DNA from: Scomber scombrus
Taxonomy: Eukaryota; Chordata; Actinopteri; Scombriformes; Scombridae
Direction of reading: 5' to 3'
DNA: 64,000 nt
Assembly: GCF_963691925.1 (NCBI RefSeq)
Contig: NC_084976.1
Coordinates: 21,818,869 to 21,882,868, forward strand
Below the pieces are notes generated by a model, which made no database searches, had not been told where the DNA came from, and saw only the letters and a program-made list of their open reading frames with translations. Below, in pieces: positions 38,599 through 49,400 of the stretch (positions are counted from its first letter, which is position 1; each line of letters starts with the position of its first letter). The translations under genes and the position numbers were made by a program.

Positions 38599-41500
38599 TG
38601 TTTATTGCAAATTTCCCCATTGTGGGACTAATAAAAGGAATATCTTTATACTTTAGGGTGTGCTGTCACAGAGAGGGTTAGGCATTTGAGGATAAATCAG
38701 GCGACCGGAGAAAACATTAGGACTATCTGTCCTCTGAGGCAATCATGGTATTGCACTCAGTTATACGGTAGTTATGTGAAATATTACAAAAGAGAGTTTG
38801 AGTAAGAAGTTCAAACCCTGCCTTATTTCCACACCTCCGCACACTGAGACAACTGCTGCATAAAGTTGTCGTGATTGTCAGATTGTCTGTTTTGACACTA
38901 CATGTCAGACATGCTGACAAGCACTTCCTTTGAAGCATACTCGGACCAAAAGTGCTTGTTGGATGGTCAAACAACTACTGAAAACTCCTCCCCCCACACG
39001 TTTCTGACATCTGAACTGATGGAGGCTGTGTTTAAATATTTCTGTAACTTTCTGAAACTGATAATACAACAATCACAACCACTTCAGGCAGTGATTAATT
39101 AGCCAGTTGTGAGGGCTAAGAAAGGTGTGAATTTCTATTGATTTTACTGTATGCACAACTATTCCTGGCACTTTTTTCTGTACAGTAAGTACAGTACAGT
39201 GAAGTGGGGGAAAACAAGAACTGTGATTGGCTGCTTGTGTTCTCTCTTACAAGTTTCAGAGACTGTTTAAGGTGAATATAACACATAAGAAGTTAAAAAG
39301 GGCCTCCTTATAGTCTCCTTTATAGTAATACACGTGTATTTAAAACAGCACTGCAAACTTTCCGCTCACTGCAAACCCCCACCTTCTATTTCTGAATGAA
39401 ACAACATTGAAATGGTTACTGCACAGACTAGTGTCATGTTCAGTAATGAAACAAGGTGGACTTTCCCACTGTGGCTCTGTAACAGAAGGTGAAGGAAAGA
39501 ATACAAATGTTGTTACAGAGGGGAATAAAATTGGAGCATGATGTGGCTCAATCATGTATGATGTATCTGAGCTATCAACAGGTGAAATCTAACGCTCCAC
39601 TGTAAACCAAAACCATGTACTCCTGTTGCAGCAAGCCTAAATCAGGCTTCATAAATCAGCTTTGATATGTATCACTCTCTGGTTGTTCTTTATTTGTAGC
39701 TTGTTACAAGTCATATGAAGCTTCTACTACTAGACATTTTCAAGTGGCACAAAAGAAGTGTGTAAAAACAAGCAAATCAAGCGTGTCACCACAAAACGGT
39801 GATAGACCAAAGTTCATAGAAGGGAAGTCATGGCTGTTTAAAGAAAAAAAAGGAGTGTTCATTTAACTTCACATGGAACAATCACAAATGTTGTCGGAAA
39901 GCTGCTTTCATGTGGTACATTCCAACAACCCCCCACCCCACCTAATCACTACTTTCCCTCAGGCTTCACCCCCTACTTTCAGCCTCAAGTGAGAGAGTGG
40001 CAGTTTGTAGGTTTGTCCCCCTCCTTCCCTTCCAAAGTCCCTCACCCACTTTTTCACGAAGATATGCTTGAGTCAGACCCTCCCCCCACTCCTTCCCCCG
40101 TTAGCCTTGACTCAGGCTTATTGCCCTCTCTCAGCTGCTCGGCCGAACAGTGTCTGTTGATTGGTGGCTGAGAGCGAGAAGGAAGCCTTGGGAGTATTTA
40201 TAGAGTCTCTCTCGTTTACCAGAACAATAACAACCCTCCCCCACACCAAGAGAGAGAGTGGCAAACTGACTTTTGGTTTCACATCTCAAGGGAAATGTGC
40301 TCTGGGACATACTTTGTCCTGATGAAAAAGATGACTGCCCATTCATATGAATTATGTGTGGCAATGATAACAAAATAAATAAAAACTTAGCAAAACTGAC
40401 CCATAGTTTTAAAACAGTTCAAAGTTCATCCACTAAATTTGAAGATCACCTAAATTAGAGGCAGCAAAAATAAACAGTTTGAAGTATATTGCCATGTGTA
40501 AACTGTGCTGAAAACACCTGATCAGTTCATTTCCGGTTATTAACACAGAGTGCATATTCATTGTATCTGAGATGAGTCAGTACACTGTAAATGCAAGCGC
40601 AACCAATTTATTGTAAGGATGTGGCAGCATTTCCCAGAGTACTCAGTCACTTGGCTCCACCTCTATAAAGCCACACTTCTATAACTGCTTTGAGACTCTA
40701 TACAATTCTAAAAGTGAATATTGGCAAAGCCAAAAGTGGTAGGATTAGTCAGGTAGGCCGGATTGAGTCAGCTGGTTTTAGATGAGTGGCTTTTAGTTGT
40801 AGAGAGAGATGTTGACAAAGATTAAACATGATTGAGTGATTGGATGGTAGCTGTTAGCTCATGGTGTGCAGGGTCCAACTGTCCATCTAATCTTTTAGTA
40901 TTGTAAACACTCAATAAAAGACTCATGAATACATTTGGCCGATGGCCTTGATTCAACTTAAGTATACTGTAGTATTCATACAGGGTTTGGTGTAAAGTGC
41001 TGCATGAAATTGTGCTTAGTTTGCATTTAATATGTTAAGCACCTCCAATACGTTTCAAGTAGAGATACTGTGCAGATGAGTGTCCATGTATACAATACAT
41101 ACACTCAGCAGGCCTCAACCTAGAATAGTTTTCATATCTTCAGTTTTCCAGGAAACACATAAATAATCCCTTCTTTAGAATGCCCAGGCAAAGGTGCAGG
41201 ACATTGATAATGGCTGGAGCAATGACATGGCCTTTGTCTGTAGTGCTCCCTTTTAAGATTGCTCACTTGCTCACTATAATGCACATCCAACATTGTCTGT
41301 CGTTTCCTTGGTTTGGAATATCCAACAGGGACACACCACACAGTGTTAGTATTTTGCCTGGCTGCCAGAACAATATCTTGCGTCACCATTTCTTTGTTCT
41401 CCACTTGTTATGTTAAGTGTCCTTCTCCCCGACCAACCTGCAGAACCAGGGATGAAGTTGGTGGTCAACGCCTCATCTGGCAGAAGGATTCTCTGTACTG

Positions 41501-43256
41501 GACTCTACTCCAGTGGATGCCTTCACTCCAAGGGGGCTCTTCAAACAATCCTAGGCTTTGCTGAGGAACAATACAGATAGTCTGTGGGCTCCCTTGAAGT
41601 CTAACATGGAGGGCTTAGAAGCAGCAGTTAGATGTTTTATGGCACTTCATAACAGCTAGGAACTTGCTGGAAATAGTGCAGTTGCCTCTTACTGTGGGAA
41701 TAACATTTAGAGGCAGATGATGTTCCAACAGGGTAGATCAGCTGTTGCTACCATGCTCAAGAAGGAAAGGGCAGTTATGACTATGTTGTTGTGTGCTGTC
41801 AGTAAAGAGGAGTCAACGATGAATGTCGAGGCCTTTTAAAAGAGGAGCTCATCAACAGTTCAAAATATTCATACTGATGTGCTGAGAACATGAATATGTA
41901 GAACTAAGCAGCTGATTCTTTAGATCCTATTAGAGGGGGAAACCAGTGTGAAATCAACCCATCCTGCAATTGCTGTGTTTTTATTATGTGTTTTACAGTG
42001 TGGCACAGGAGTGTATCCAAGCAGGGAATCGAAGTAACACTTGCGCCCTATTGCTCCCATAAAATCAGGCACATGCACTTTCACTTTCTTGCTCTCTCTC
42101 CCTGAAATGCAAACAAACACATAAGCATATAAAAAAATCGATAAATGGCTCGAGGCAAGGTGTGTGTAGACTCCACCTCAAAATCATGCCACGGTTGGAG
42201 AAATCTGTGAAACATATACAACGCAGAAGAAGCAGCCTTTAAGGGATAGCGCTGCAGTGTATTCTGCACCTAATTACAACAACACAAGCTTGTTCAATGG
42301 ATATATAATTACAAAATGCATATTCCACCACAATCACGGCTGATTGAGATTTCATGCAAATATCTTGGGTCTTAAAACAGATGCAGCGATGTGATTGGTG
42401 AGCCCCAGAAGGTTTGGACACATTGCCTGTGCTCTCTAATGCAAATGACACCATTAGTAGCTTTTTAGCCCTGGGGTAAAAATAAAGAAGGTTTGATGCA
42501 TTTTAAAATTCTTGTTTGTATGTTTTGTCATACTGTCACAGACTGCAGTAACCCTGCTCTGTTCTTACACAGCACAAGAAACTTATGTTGATTTTCTGTT
42601 TTGTTTGGACTGACTGGCTGGGTGAGTTACTCAGAAAGAACCCACACCTGGGAGTGGCTTATTAACACTAGCTTAAAGTGGCCGGACAATGTCAAACAAT
42701 GACAAACGCCTGCCAGTGGTTGCCCATTTATAGACAAATTCCCTGGACAATAGATTGGCTTGCGCTCCCAAAGTGGTTCCATTCATTTGCAATTGCAGGC
42801 AAGAGGTTGTTGTCCTGAAGTGGGCAATCAGAGACATGTGCATCTGCAGAATGGAAGTACACACACACACAGAAAAACACAAATGCATGCATCCATAGTC
42901 CATACACGTAAACGGAGAGAACACACATCCATGCACGGCAGTAGTTACGCAGCCGCTGCAGCCAGTGTGGCCTAGAATAGCACACAGGCTACATTCCTCT
43001 GCCCTCCCTCCACCGCCTTGCACAGCAGACCGGTGGGTCACATGGACCAACAGTGATCTCGGTGATCTTGGAGATGAGGTGTACATGCACATACCAGGAT
43101 AACACTCTTGCTACACATACACATAGTTCAAATAGATAAGTAGGTGCAGACAAGTTAGGAACATGCATGAGTACGTGGGTATCACACTGTCAACATGACT
43201 CCCACATACAACAGAAAATAATCCTTATTAATAATATTATAGCAAAAACAAAAATT
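38599..43256. other. No gene detected
   Basis: About 4.7 kb immediately upstream of the cited4 promoter without exons. It may hold regulatory DNA for cited4, but I see no single motif strong enough to call. The 139-codon minus frame at 42673-43092 has no recognisable domain. Confidence 0.5.
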
Positions 43257-43401
<145 letters not shown>

Positions 43402-43499
43402 ACCAATTAATACAATTTAGCTCTTGTATTTTGCAAACACAGGAGCAGCAGTTACTTATGATGACAAACAAGATGTCCAAGTGTTCTTTCAAAAAGAAA

Positions 43500-43740
43500 C
43501 AGTGGGGAGGAGGGTATTTAAATTGACTACTGTGTCACAGCTCTCCAACAGCCCTTTTTTTCTACGCCCATGCACAATTATATTAAGTAGGGCCAATAGG
43601 AACAAAGAAGAGGCAGGACCGTGGCTCCACCTCTCCCTGACTGCCTTCCTCTGAGCTTTTTAGATGTACATAATCCCTGAGTTGACCCAGAAAATAGGCA
43701 GTCGTTTCAAGATCTGATGCGGCAGTCTTTGTGCGCACCG
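43500..43740 (+). promoter_or_regulatory. cited4: Putative cited4 promoter
   Basis: A TATA-like TATTTAAA lies at 43515-43522, and a CCAAT box (GGCCAATAGG) at about 43591-43600. A CACC/GC-type patch follows near 43620-43635. The two core elements imply different start sites (about 43,545 or about 43,670), so the true transcription start is unresolved. CpG density rises from about 43,720 through the end of exon 1. Confidence 0.4.
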
Positions 43741-43879
43741 TCCCCGCTTGAGCATGAAGCGTAACCCTGTGGAATACACACTGTAATTCGGAGGAGCTTT
43801 GCCTTGTAGAGGAAAACTGTTTAAAAAAGACGGAGCCGAAGCAAAGTCGCGCAACTTTGTGAAAACGTAGCGGATACGG
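43680..43879 (+). other. cited4: cited4 5' UTR exon (start approximate)
   Basis: A non-coding first exon is inferred from a donor, ACGG|GTAGGT, at 43880, paired with the acceptor CTTTTAG at 44801-44807 just before the initiator ATG. The 5' end is a guess from the CCAAT position. The intervening intron (43880-44807, 928 bp) contains a run of G residues at about 44080-44092 and an ACGTGC hypoxia-response-type core at 44188-44193. I see no coding sequence in it. Confidence 0.45.
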
Positions 43880-44816
43880 GTAGGTGATCTTTATCGGATT
43901 TATTTGTTGGAGAAATTGGGGTTTTGGTCTGTGGTGGTCTCAAGGGCTGCTGCTGCTGCTCCATTGTTTGCATTCCCTTGTTTCAAAGTCGAGATTAAGA
44001 AAATAGATATTATTCCATAGTGTCGGGGAAATTATTGAACACAAACATTTATACGAGTCGATCAAATGAAATCCAGGGGAGGGGGGGGGGGGCGAAGCCT
44101 TTGTTGAATTTCGTGCCTTATTGGAAATGTGGTGATTCAGCTGTTGGGGAGATGTTGCATGATGTCAGTGTTCTTTGTTGCAACCTTACGTGCGTAAAAT
44201 GTAACAGATTTTTTTCTGTCTCAGTTGGCATGCAACATAGATGGGATTTAAGCAATGCATTACGCGATGCACGCATTTTTCCTCTTTTTCTCGTGGATTT
44301 AGTCGAGCATGAATTATTCGGCTGAAAAATCCAAACAATGTCGGACGTTAACCTGTAATTTCAACCTGGGCGTTCATTCCTTGGCACAAAGAGGGAGGTT
44401 TTAGGAAGACCAAACACACGAGTAAGGTTTTCGGTTTTCGCCAAAATGCAAAACAATCTTGCAGATTGTTTTACCGGAAGCGTTTTTGGTGGTGTAACTT
44501 GAGGTGGCATTGTGACATTACAAGAAAATGTGTATCTTTGTTGTTTCAATGAAGATGTTGAGTGTGATCACTGTAAAATAAGTCAATAGGCATGAATTGG
44601 TATGGAATAAAGCAATGCAAAATCTCACACATGACAACAGCAATACTATTGTTGTGTGTCCAGTTTCATACTGGCTCACATTGAAAGACACTATACATGC
44701 ATGTCATGTCAGTATTAACCCTACTGTGCCTCCTCTGATGTTTCTACTGTTTCCAAACATCTTGTTTGCCTCTTCTATTTTCCTAACAGTATCTTCTCTG
44801 CTTTTAGACAGGAGGC

Positions 44817-45596
44817 ATGGCAGACCATCTCATGATGCCCATGAATCACAGCTCAGCGGGCGCCAGTCTCCACGGTTACAGGATGGGCATGAACGGCCTG
44901 CAGGCAGGTCACCAGCAACATGCCAACCAGCAGGGCATGCGGGCACTGCCCAATGGCCAGATGATGCACTACGGTGGTGCCCAGGCCAACATGGAGACCG
45001 CCATGAGGCAACGACAGGGCATGGTGGGTGGACCCATGAATGGACAGCTGAATGGGGCGCAGATGGGTCACCACCAGATGACCTCTGGTAACATGATGTA
45101 TAATGGCCAGCTGCAGCAACAACAGCATCACCCTCAGCAGCAGCAGCAGCAGCATCACATGCATCCGCAGCAGCACCAGCAACAAGCCCAGCACCCACAC
45201 CCACAGCAGCAGCAGCAGCAGCAGCAACAACAACAACAGTTCGTGAATGGCGGGTTAACATCTCAGCAGCTCATGGCCAGCATGCAACTGCAGAAACTCA
45301 ACACCCAGTACCATGGACACCCACTGGGGCCTATGGCCGGGAACCACATGGGGCCCACGACCCAGTACCGCATGAACCCAGCCCAGCTGGCTAACATGCA
45401 GCACATGGCCGGACCAGCACTGGCCCTGAACGGTATGGATGCAGATATGATCGACGAGGAGGTCCTGACCTCCCTGGTCATGGAGCTGGGCTTGGACCGG
45501 GTCCAAGAGCTGCCAGAACTCTTTCTTGGCCAGAATGAGTTTGACTTCATCTCAGACTTTGTCAGCAAACAGCAGCCCAGTACCGTTAGTTGCTGA
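44817..45596 (+). CDS. cited4: Cbp/p300-interacting transactivator, CITED4-like
   Basis: This is a single 259-codon exon. CITED proteins are nuclear co-regulators without a DNA-binding domain; their C-terminal CR2 binds the TAZ1 (CH1) domain of p300/CBP and competes with HIF-1alpha-type activators. Seen here: an N-terminal MADHLMMPMNH as in CITED2/4; a Met/Gly/Gln/His-rich middle; a Gln/His tract at about residues 98-141; the conserved SMQLQKLNTQY block at 155-165; and CR2 at about 207-259 with MDADMIDEEVLTSL, the LPEL core (232-235), and a C-terminal VSC. The ELPELFLGQ form (Phe, not Trp) and the NGMDAD lead-in match CITED4 rather than CITED1 or CITED2. The start codon is the first ATG, 9 bases after the acceptor. 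At 259 residues it is longer than human CITED4 (184 as I recall), largely through the Gln/His-rich middle and the retained MQLQKL block. Which fish paralogue (4a or 4b) it is cannot be told here. Confidence 0.85.
   Translation: MADHLMMPMNHSSAGASLHGYRMGMNGLQAGHQQHANQQGMRALPNGQMMHYGGAQANMETAMRQRQGMVGGPMNGQLNGAQMGHHQMTSGNMMYNGQLQQQQHHPQQQQQQHHMHPQQHQQQAQHPHPQQQQQQQQQQQQFVNGGLTSQQLMASMQLQKLNTQYHGHPLGPMAGNHMGPTTQYRMNPAQLANMQHMAGPALALNGMDADMIDEEVLTSLVMELGLDRVQELPELFLGQNEFDFISDFVSKQQPSTVSC
45109..45240 (+). repeat. cited4: CAG/CAA/CAC tract encoding Gln/His-rich segment of cited4
   Basis: Within the CDS, codons 98-141 are almost entirely CAG, CAA, CAC and CAT, broken by a few Pro, Met and Ala codons. 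The longest pure Gln run is 12 residues (about 130-141), coded by CAG then CAA codons. The same tract produces long Leu- and Ala/Val-rich frames on the opposite strand, which are shadows. Confidence 0.9.
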
Positions 45597-46480
45597 GAGG
45601 AACTGGTTTGTGAAGGCGAACAAATGGAGACAGCGGAGTGAGAATTGCCCAGGATGGCAGAAGAGTGCTCATCTCTTTACTTTTTATTTTGTGAGCACCT
45701 CTCTGTACGACCATGCCGAGTTGCAGCACAAGGTGCACAGAAGAGAACTCTGGATATCCACAGTGAACGCACAGTGCTCGAGTCTCACGTGTGCTGGTGG
45801 CCAGAGGATGGTTGGCTTTAAGGCCTAGTTCCACCTCTCACATTTCCTGGACATGAATGTAATAAAGTAATGCTGAAATTGTCAAAAGCCACTCTGAACA
45901 ATGCTATGACACTGTGTTTCCTCCAAGCCTGGACTCCATGACAGTTTACCAGTAAAAAGGTGTATTTTATTTATTCCTATCTGAGAAAACTGATATAAAG
46001 AACAACCACCATCTCCATTTTGGAGTCCAAGTGGTTTTAATGATTTTTGAGATTGAGACGGGGAAGAAAATCGAATTTAAGTTCTCTGCTCATTAATTTT
46101 TCCCCCCATTCTATTTGGCCTAATATTAAAAATAAGCTCCGATGACAAGGTCATTTAAACAGAGCCTACATTTGATATTACAAAGGTCAGACATGACAGA
46201 AGTACAATGTTAAACAGATTTTAAAAATGGTTCACTTTTGAAAAAGTGGCCTTTTTTAGATGTGATGTTCTCAAAAATCTACTGCTTGTACTGTATGAAG
46301 CTGTATAACTCCAACATGTCCACACTGTTGTGTTCTATTGGAGATGTAGAACCGCCTTAATCGCGCAGATTCTTATTTATTGGTTGTTTATATTGTCCCC
46401 TTTTTTTGTGGTCAAGATGGGGGGATGGTCTTTGTGAAAGGGGTTTTGAGGATCAATAAAGATGGCCTGGATAGAAGTGT
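45597..46480 (+). other. cited4: cited4 3' UTR with two polyadenylation signals
   Basis: AATAAA occurs at 45861-45866 and at 46455-46460, giving possible UTRs of about 0.29 and 0.88 kb. Several ATTTA pentamers occur, for example in TTTTATTTATTCC at about 45964 and TCTTATTTATTGG at about 46370. Such elements often mark short-lived mRNAs, in keeping with the inducible nature of CITED genes. The distal signal has a T/G-rich stretch after it and is the likelier main end. Confidence 0.6.
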
Positions 46481-49400
46481 GGCCTGCTTTTCCATTCATT
46501 GCACAGTTCTTCCCCCGGGCAGTGAAAAGCTAGCTAAGTGCTTAGGTTAACCTCTGGGTGTAGGGAGACCTCAGTTTCTTTCAAGTCTGGGATGGAAACA
46601 TTAAACAGATACAATATTTATGCTGTTTGTGAAGGATACGTACTCTAGCCTGTACCTCCTGGGTTTTCAGTATCATAGCTCCTTAATTTGCCCTTTTCAG
46701 ACAGTTAAGAGAAGGCAAAGTGTCACTGATGACAACTGGATTGACATGGTGATAATTACATGTTTCTCTGCCAGTTAGCAAAAGAAAAGCTGTATTATAT
46801 ATCATTGTACATCTTATATGATATCTCAGGTAGTGATATCCATGTGAAATCTGCTGCTCAACGGTTTTATTCATGTGATTAGCTAAATAAATGCCACACA
46901 CTGACATTACAGGTGGTGAAAAGATTTCCTATAATGACAAAATCATCCATCAAAGGGAAGCAGGCTTACAGAAGCAACATTTAAATAACACTGGATTCTC
47001 TGCAGCACAACAAACATTTGTTTCTTTGCTGTGTGTAAAGAGTAACTTGTGTGAGGTTGGGGGAGGTGAAAATGACCAAAGAATGCTTACCTTGATGGGG
47101 GTTTAACTGACTTAAGGCTTGTAAGCCCTGAGTCAAAGAAGGTTGGTGCCTTTTCCCAGCTCACCAGCTCAGTATATCGTCAGAGAAACAGAGTATTGTC
47201 CTTTAAACAATAACTTTGAACAAATGAGTTACACATATTCAAAACAAACCCTCTCCAGTCTAAGCCATGGTCAGTTGGGGTAAAACAATTTTCCTCATAC
47301 CGTATAATTGAAATTCATTATGAAATTAGGCTGAAGGGGTTTTCTGGGGTTGCTGAGTTTGTTGGATTGTTTTGTGCCTCCGGGCTCTGAAAATGGTTGA
47401 TTGAGGTCATGTTGGGAATGTCATCACCGCATTTAGCTTTTTCACATTGTCAACAAAGGCATCTTTAGTGGCATCATGAGTAACAAGGGGAAAATGAGAG
47501 CACTGTTGTTGTTCGTAACCAGGAATAGCCATTGCTGATTGCTCAGTTTTTGAGTCAACTCTGCTCCTAAAGCAGCCTCATCTCTTTTCATTTATCCACT
47601 TGTGTTCAAGAGGATGTGCTTTCAATACCAATTTGAAACATGGTATCATAGGTGATGCATGCACTCTGAAATATGCTCATAAATGCCAGTTTGTTTCAAG
47701 TCACAAAGACTTGCTTAAGGGTGTACGTGTGTGTATATTTTCTTGGCTTAATACTGTCATGAGAATGGCTCATAAGTAGGCCAACAGCCTTGGCACAGTG
47801 CTTAGTAACGGTTGCAGATCTCTTGCCCAGTGCCAATCTGGTGAGATGGTCTTCTGGTGAGTGGCACATGGGGCATGCTGGCATACTGTCAGAACTGTGT
47901 CTCCTCATATATCTCATAATTGTATGCTGCACTGTGAGCTCCTTGTTTAGCCCCAATTAAATGCAGATGTTGTGTTACTTGATTGTGACTCCATAGACAA
48001 ATGGCTAACTATGCGAAACAGCACTGTTTGCTCTCCCAATCCCTTGTTATGACTGCCGCCTGCCTCACAGAGGCCAGTCTAGACGCAGGCTAAGCAGGGT
48101 GGGACGCTCAGAGACGTTTACAGTCAGTTCTGTTTTTCTTACTCTCTCGTTTTTAGCCCACCCACAGAAACTGTTCAACACAACAGTGTCTTCCTGTGGC
48201 AGCTTGCTGTTTTCTCAATATAAGTCAGAGACCAAAAGCCACATTATGACAGAGAGGCAGACGTGCAAAGTGAAAGAGACAAAAGATAAAAAGAGGGGAG
48301 AGAAAATGTAAGGATCTCTCCCGTTTACAATTAGAAATTAGTTGGAGGGTTTTTTGTTCTCGTGCACGGGGATTTCTTAGCTGGGTTTTCCCTCAACACT
48401 TTTATGATTCCAATGAAAAGCCTTCAATAAACATAACGTGAGGTATGCTAAATGCAATCCAGTTAACTTTTCTCTCTTCTGTGCCACATCTGTATATGAA
48501 TTATATACAACTATGCAACCAGTGTTGGCTAATTTTCTTTTTTTCCATGCTTTGGTCCAGCTCATGGTAATCTCAGGCACTAGTGCCAATGACAGATAAG
48601 TGTTCATTTGCTGTTGTCATGCATGGCCAAGTCCTCACATGCGCACACACACATACAACATCAGCACACAACCTGATCAAACAGGCTAACAGGGATACCT
48701 CAATATCAGTGTGGAGCCAGGGGAAGATAAAGGATTTATGTCTCCTCTCTGGTCATTGTGTCTGATCCTCACACCTACAGCTACAGTGTGTTTGTAGATT
48801 GTTAGTGAATTCATCATTATTGTAAATGAGACAACAGTGTTGCTGAAAGAGAAAATGCCACTGATTAAATATGTGGTGGATATCATGTAGTATTCAAAAA
48901 TATGACTAAACTGAGCATTCATTCTAAGATAAAAATGAAACTTGTCGCTTCAATAGTCCCCCAGGGTGAATAACTGTAAAGCCGAGTGAAACACACAAGT
49001 GAGAATCAAAGTGAGAAAACAACTCGAGTTTCCCACGAGTAGATGAGTTATTTATTGACAACGGGCATGTTTCTATCTTTCTATCCATCTATCTATCTGT
49101 GTGTTTGTATGTGTGTGGATATTGTGTGAAGAGGGTGCATGCTTGAACTTGTCTGCTTGAACAAGAGAGTTTAGAGGTTTTTTGGCATGTTTTGTTCCAA
49201 ACTTGTATGGGTGTATGTGTGTGTGTGGTGCTGGTGTATGAATGTGTTTGTGTGCTGGCAGGGGGTAAATAAACAGCAGATCCCTCAGGGCAGAGTTCAT
49301 TCAGTGGACATGTTGCTCAAACCAAACTTCCTGATTTCATAGCTGAGCAGTCACCTTCTAGCTCTACTTGACACGCAGTCTTATTGGACACTGCTCTTCC

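Noticed and set aside
42673..43092. 139-codon minus-strand open frame
   Set aside because: Cys/His-rich by composition but without zinc-finger spacing, splice sites or start context.
44597..45091. 164-codon + frame overlapping the start of cited4
   Set aside because: It runs through the intron end and then reads the cited4 exon in a different frame; no homology, while the 44817 frame matches the CITED family.
44830..45261. Open frames antisense to cited4 (Ala/Val- and Leu-rich)
   Set aside because: Shadows of the CAG/CAA tract and Met-rich coding sequence of cited4 on the other strand.
44817..45596. Naming the gene cited2
   Set aside because: The N-terminus and the MQLQKL block also fit CITED2, but CR2 has LPELFLGQ and the MDADMIDEE lead-in of CITED4, and the scmh1 neighbour matches human CITED4 rather than CITED2 on 6q.
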